From the IMG/VR virus record IMGVR_UViG_3300030106_006201, positions 1 through 64,000 of that record: a DNA stretch of 64,000 nucleotides; one strand, written 5' to 3'. Numbering within the stretch: the stretch's first letter is position 1; each line of letters opens with the position of its first letter. Made by a program: the position numbers and the translations under genes. Source of the DNA: a virus. Under the pieces are notes generated by a model. That model ran no database searches. It had not been told where the DNA came from and was given only the letters and a program-made list of their open reading frames with translations. Below are positions 60,914 through 64,000 of the stretch, piece after piece.

Positions 60914-61996
60914 ATGGCATGGTCACCCGCGAAAGCCGTTGAGGACTTCGACGTTCGGATATCCGACGCGAAAGAGGTGCTCGACAACTACAGCTACGGC
61001 CAGGAGTTGCTGCCCGAGAAGCTGGCAGGCGGCTACACCGACACGTACACCGCCGAGTTCGGCCGCGCGATCGTCCGATACAAGACCGCGGTCAACGAAC
61101 TTGTCCGGCTGGGACGCCGCCCCGGCCCGATCACCGATTTCGACACCGAATTCGATTGGGCCACCAAGGTTCAGATGGGCCTGGTGCCTCGCTCAATCAT
61201 CCCCGCCCCGGCGGGGGTGCCGACTCCGAACCGGCGCCCGCTGTGGATCAGCGTGGAGGGGCACCTGTCGGACATGTGGATCGGCCCGGCGGTGGAGGTG
61301 GGCCACCGATTGGAGGCCGAGCACAAGGTTCAGTTGCAGCCAACCTGGTATGACAATGCGCGCATCCCGTTCAACAACGCGTCCGGCGTGGACATGATCT
61401 GCTCGTTTTTCCGCGACCCGAACCGCATGTGGGTGGGCCGGCCGTGGTGGCTGTCGGGGTTCTCTCAGGGCGACATTGTGGTGACGCTGTTTCTGCTGCG
61501 CCACGTGTTCCCGCCCGGCTCGGAGTTTCATGCCCATTTGCCGTTCTGGCTGGGCGCGGTCGAGTACGGGGCGCCGTGCCGCCCGCTGGACGTGGTGGCG
61601 CCGTGGGTGGCCGATCCGCCGCGGCCGGGTACGCGCGGCATCGCGTCGGAGCGGATGCCTTTCGAGGTGCCTGACGGGCGGGGCGGGTTGGTGCCGGTGC
61701 AGAACAAGGTGGCCTATGTGTGCCGGCGGCGCGACATGTACACCGAGACGCCGGATGACGGGGCGGGCGCGAAGCAGACGGCGATCTATGACGTGGTGCA
61801 GGGTTCGTGGGGGCCGCTGCTGATGGAGCTTCTGCGGTTCGGGATTGAGCCGACGGATCAGGTGATCGAGACGGCTATCGCGATCAGTCGGGGCGCGCTG
61901 TTCCTGGTGAACATGGATAAGCACGGGGGCTACGTGTTGGAGCCGGGGCAGGATTGGGCGCGGGCTCGTACGGATGCGTGGCTGGCTGCGGCCTAG
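60914..61996 (+). CDS. lysB: Lysin B, mycolylarabinogalactan esterase
   Basis: 360 residues. LSGFSQGDIVVTLFLLRHVF carries the cutinase-like nucleophile G-F-S184-Q-G, and WISVEGHLSDMW and PFNNASGVDMICSFFRDPN are typical Lysin B segments; FGIEPTDQVIETAIAI and FLVNMDKHGGY near the end follow the family. It cuts the mycolate-arabinogalactan ester that ties outer membrane to wall, so the host must be mycolate-bearing. It follows Lysin A and the HNH insertion. Confidence 0.88.
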   Translation: MAWSPAKAVEDFDVRISDAKEVLDNYSYGQELLPEKLAGGYTDTYTAEFGRAIVRYKTAVNELVRLGRRPGPITDFDTEFDWATKVQMGLVPRSIIPAPAGVPTPNRRPLWISVEGHLSDMWIGPAVEVGHRLEAEHKVQLQPTWYDNARIPFNNASGVDMICSFFRDPNRMWVGRPWWLSGFSQGDIVVTLFLLRHVFPPGSEFHAHLPFWLGAVEYGAPCRPLDVVAPWVADPPRPGTRGIASERMPFEVPDGRGGLVPVQNKVAYVCRRRDMYTETPDDGAGAKQTAIYDVVQGSWGPLLMELLRFGIEPTDQVIETAIAISRGALFLVNMDKHGGYVLEPGQDWARARTDAWLAAA

Positions 61997-62006
61997 TTTC
62001 CGGTTT

Positions 62007-62085
62007 GTGATCACGAACCTGTTGCGCCCACCCCGCCAGTGCGATACGGTGATCACGTAACCGATTGCACCCCGGAAGGTACGCA
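62007..62085 (+). promoter_or_regulatory. Promoter with two GTGATCAC palindromes (twin of 820-873)
   Basis: GTGATCAC at 62007-62014, TTGCGC (62022-62027), 17 bp, TACGGT (62045-62050), GTGATCAC at 62049-62056. Spacing of 42 bp and relative positions equal those at 820-869. GGAAGG precedes ATG 62086. Confidence 0.65.
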
Positions 62086-62235
62086 ATGACCGAGTATGAC
62101 AAGTGGAGCGCCGACGAGTGGTGGCGCGCCCAAAATCCTGGCGCGAGCGCGGCCCGCGGCGTCCTGTGGGCGCTGCTGGGCTCGGCGGTCATCGTCGGCG
62201 CGATCGTCGCGGGTGTGTGGCTGGTGTGGCCGTGA
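62086..62235 (+). CDS. Small membrane protein (49 aa)
   Basis: ATG 62086. A polar N-terminus (TEYDKWSADEWWRAQNPG) and one C-terminal span (VLWALLGSAVIVGAIVAGVW). First gene of an operator-controlled operon. Unknown function; a superinfection or signalling role is only a guess. Confidence 0.55.
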   Translation: MTEYDKWSADEWWRAQNPGASAARGVLWALLGSAVIVGAIVAGVWLVWP

Positions 62236-62414
62236 AGCGCCGCCGCACCTTGGCCGACGCGCTGGCCGACGCCCCCACCGCGGGCGGGATGGCCGTGTGC
62301 GACGCCGCCGAACGCCTGCACGCCCGCCTGGTCGACCAGCGCGACCAGATCATCGAACTGCAGTTGGATGCTGCCGAAACGCTGCGCCGCTGCGGCGAGC
62401 GGGGCCGGTCGTGA
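62232..62414 (+). CDS. Small coiled-coil protein (60 aa)
   Basis: GTG 62232 overlaps the preceding stop. ADALADAPTAGGMAVCDAAE then DQRDQIIELQLDAAETLRRC. Helical. Not recognised. Confidence 0.55.
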   Translation: MKRRRTLADALADAPTAGGMAVCDAAERLHARLVDQRDQIIELQLDAAETLRRCGERGRS

Positions 62415-62731
62415 TCGCGGCGGCCGTGTACGGGGTGGCCCGCGGCGCGGGCTGCGCGCTGGGCCGCCTGCTGCTGGTCGCGTTCCCCGCCCGGTCTGCG
62501 CCCGTGCGCCGCGCGGAGTCGGCCGCGGGCCAGTCCTGCCGGGGTGAGCGCGTTGGGAAGCCCGCGCCCCCGGCAGGGCGCCGCGACGACGCCACACTGA
62601 TGCGGGAATCGGCGGCGTGGATCGCGCACACCATCATGGACGACCCCCGGGGGGAGCCGTGGACTATGACGCGGCTGCTGCTCGCCGAGCTGCACAGCCG
62701 CGCCGACGAACTCGACCCGCAGCCGCAGTAG
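62411..62731 (+). CDS. Hypothetical protein (106 aa)
   Basis: GTG 62411 overlaps the previous stop. The N-terminus is hydrophobic (IAAAVYGVARGAGCALGRLL). The C-terminus SAAWIAHTIMDDPRGEPWTM then TRLLLAELHSRADELD is a helix pair. Not recognised. Confidence 0.5.
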   Translation: MIAAAVYGVARGAGCALGRLLLVAFPARSAPVRRAESAAGQSCRGERVGKPAPPAGRRDDATLMRESAAWIAHTIMDDPRGEPWTMTRLLLAELHSRADELDPQPQ

Positions 62732-62834
62732 CCCGATTCTCCCCGTGTGCGCTCGGGGCAAAAAGAATGGGGGCCGTCACAGCTGCACCCCGGGACGGCC
62801 ACCCGAACAACACCCTACACGAACGGAGAACACC
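62732..62834 (+). other. Intergenic leader of secreted-protein gene
   Basis: About 100 nt with GAACGGAGAACACC before ATG 62835. GTGTGCGCTCGGGG and an A-rich AAAAAGAA appear, but no clear promoter. Confidence 0.4.
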
Positions 62835-63164
62835 ATGATAGTCGCCAAACGCCCCCGCACGGTCCGCAGATGGCTGGCAGCCGCAGGCCTAGCCGGGATG
62901 GCCGCCGCGGGCTGCATCGCCGCCGCCGGGCCGGCCAGAGCTGATGTCGTCGACGACTACACCGCGCAGAACGCCCACACGGTGTGCGCCGTCCTCGACC
63001 GCCACCCCCATGTGGCTGGCGTTGAGGGTATCGTCCTGGCGATCGTGCAGGACGGACTGACGCCGTATTCCGCAGGACAGGTGGTGGGCTACTCGGTGTG
63101 GAGTTGGTGCCCCGAACATTCCGACCTGGTCGACGCTTTCGTGGCGAAATGGGCGGGCAGGTGA
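62835..63164 (+). CDS. DUF732-like secreted protein
   Basis: 109 residues. A signal peptide (KRPRTVRRWLAAAGLAGMAA, then AGPARA-D cleavage site) and a mature region with two Cys (AHTVCAVLDRHPHVAGVEGI, SVWSWCPEHSDLV) that match the DUF732 pattern of small mycobacterial exported proteins (C-x-L-L-D...A..-Y-C-P). Rare in phages; probably picked up from a host. It may act at the cell surface, for example in exclusion. It overlaps the next HNH gene. Confidence 0.65.
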   Translation: MIVAKRPRTVRRWLAAAGLAGMAAAGCIAAAGPARADVVDDYTAQNAHTVCAVLDRHPHVAGVEGIVLAIVQDGLTPYSAGQVVGYSVWSWCPEHSDLVDAFVAKWAGR

Positions 63165-63721
63165 GTGGCGTGAACGATGACGTTGAGACTTGGAAAGCTA
63201 TCCCAGGATGGGAGGAGCTTTATGAGGTTTCCGATCAGGGGCGCGTGCGATCAAAGGACCGCGTGGTCTATGCGCACTATTCGCCGACATTCGAATACGC
63301 CGGCCGGCGGCGGCGGGGAAAGATTCTTCGCGCATCGCTCAACCCCAAGGGATATCCAATGGTTACGTTGTGTCGCAACGTCAATGAGCGCAGCCCCCGG
63401 ACGGTACACGCGCTGGTCATGCTGACTTTTGTCGGCCCGCGCCCCGTCGGCAAGGAGGTCCGTCACCTCAACGGCGATAGTCGTGACGCACGGCTTTCCA
63501 ACCTCGCCTATGGGACGCACTCGGAGAATATGCGCGACTGCATTGCCCATGGAACCAACCCGCTGGCGCGAAAGGAGCGTTGCAAGCGCGGCCACCCGTT
63601 GTCCGGTGACAACCTGTACGTCCCCGCCAACGGATCTCGTCAGTGTCGGACATGTTGTCGCGAGCGTTCGCAGGCGTACGAGGCTAGCGGTAAGCGGGTC
63701 CGGAAGGCGCGTGCGTCGTGA
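63161..63721 (+). CDS. NUMOD4/HNH homing endonuclease (186 aa)
   Basis: GTG 63161 overlaps the secreted-protein stop. WKAIPGWEELYEVSDQGRVR is NUMOD4. VHALVMLTFVGPRPVGKEVR, HLNGDSRDARLSNLAYGTHS is the HNH core, and CKRGHPLSGDNLYVPANGSR then QCRTCCRER the zinc motif. This intact version shows what the gene at 5870 lacks. It lies between two exported-protein genes. Confidence 0.85.
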   Translation: MSGVNDDVETWKAIPGWEELYEVSDQGRVRSKDRVVYAHYSPTFEYAGRRRRGKILRASLNPKGYPMVTLCRNVNERSPRTVHALVMLTFVGPRPVGKEVRHLNGDSRDARLSNLAYGTHSENMRDCIAHGTNPLARKERCKRGHPLSGDNLYVPANGSRQCRTCCRERSQAYEASGKRVRKARAS

Positions 63722-64000
63722 GGCCGGCGAAGTTGCGCCGCCTGTTGGCGCTGACGGCATCCGGCGCCATCCTGGCTGGCACCTGCACGGGCTGGGCAGC
63801 TCGCGCCGACACCGTGACGGGTGAAGGTGTGTTCATGCCACGCGGGTCGACGGCTAAGCAGTTCGGTGGCGCGTTCTGCCCCTGCGTCACGGTATCGTCG
63901 ATGCCGACGAGCGTCCGCAGCCAGTCCGCCAAGTTGGACGCCGCTGTGATGGCCTCCGCGGGTCCGACTGTGGTGGTGGCGTTTTCGCTGTCGGCGGTCG
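63718..64000 (+). CDS. Exported PE-PPE-like hydrolase, 3' end cut by the window
   Basis: GTG 63718 overlaps the HNH stop. A signal peptide (RPAKLRRLLALTASGAILAG, then WAARA-D) leads to TVTGEGVFMPRGSTAKQFGG and SQSAKLDAAVMASAGPTVVV-AFSLSAV. The last part resembles the nucleophile strand of PE-PPE/cutinase enzymes, with S-L-S where S-Q-G is usual. Only 94 residues are visible. Probably acts on, or binds, the mycolate envelope. Confidence 0.6.
   Translation, partial: MRPAKLRRLLALTASGAILAGTCTGWAARADTVTGEGVFMPRGSTAKQFGGAFCPCVTVSSMPTSVRSQSAKLDAAVMASAGPTVVVAFSLSAV

Overview
The window is 64 kb of a high-GC, tightly packed tailed-phage genome (or prophage) from a mycolic-acid-bearing actinobacterium such as Mycobacterium or Gordonia. 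This rests on a Lysin B mycolyl-arabinogalactan esterase, a WhiB-family regulator, a DUF732-like secreted protein, a PE-PPE/cutinase-like esterase, GTG starts with 4-bp ATGA/GTGA overlaps, and many candidate leaderless promoters (TANNNT 6-8 nt before the start codon). A 1,995-residue tape measure and no visible contractile-sheath gene point to a siphovirus. No integrase, tRNA or DNA polymerase is visible. The two ends cut through genes.

Layout. 1-7.3 kb: pentapeptide-repeat protein, YqaJ-type exonuclease, RecT annealase, SNF2-like helicase carrying an intein, an HNH endonuclease and a beta-class DNA methylase. 7.3-13 kb: sliding clamp, many small zinc-binding or HTH proteins, a replication-initiation-like protein with internal repeats, a helicase-loader-like protein and a terminase-small-subunit-like HTH protein. 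13-18.7 kb: small hypothetical genes, a C5-cytosine methylase with a second ORF in another frame, and a WhiB protein. 18.7-27.7 kb: large terminase, DnaQ-like exonuclease, portal, papain-like protein, MuF-protease fusion. 27.7-32.25 kb: a minus-strand island of two operons (BCS1-like AAA ATPase, Cys-rich proteins, HNH-like protein, ribbon-helix-helix regulator). 32.3 kb on: oxygenase-like gene, then the late plus-strand operon with capsid, r1t-like holin, tail tube, esterase, connectors, tape measure, baseplate and minor tail proteins, a tail-assembly-chaperone-like pair, tail spike, Lysin A, HNH, Lysin B, small membrane proteins, and exported proteins with a further HNH gene.

Control. An exact 8-bp palindrome GTGATCAC (plus near matches) recurs in the short control regions at 0.82, 13.7, 20.2, 32.3 and 62.0 kb, with variants at 21.9, 30.9 and perhaps 40.1 kb. 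It overlaps or flanks -10/-35 elements, often of near-identical design, which suggests one phage-encoded regulator. A separate promoter, palindrome and hairpin cassette precedes the capsid gene.

Most unusual: (i) the helicase intein contains a full-length Vsr/DUF559-like homing endonuclease with a zinc finger encoded in a different reading frame from the splicing domain; (ii) the C5-methylase is overprinted by an ORF of a recognisable phage protein type; (iii) an HNH gene needs a -1 shift at an in-phase A_AAA_AAA heptamer to regain its zinc-finger end; (iv) the genome-wide GTGATCAC regulon; (v) a tape measure with both Rpf-like and LAS-peptidase-like wall-hydrolase modules.
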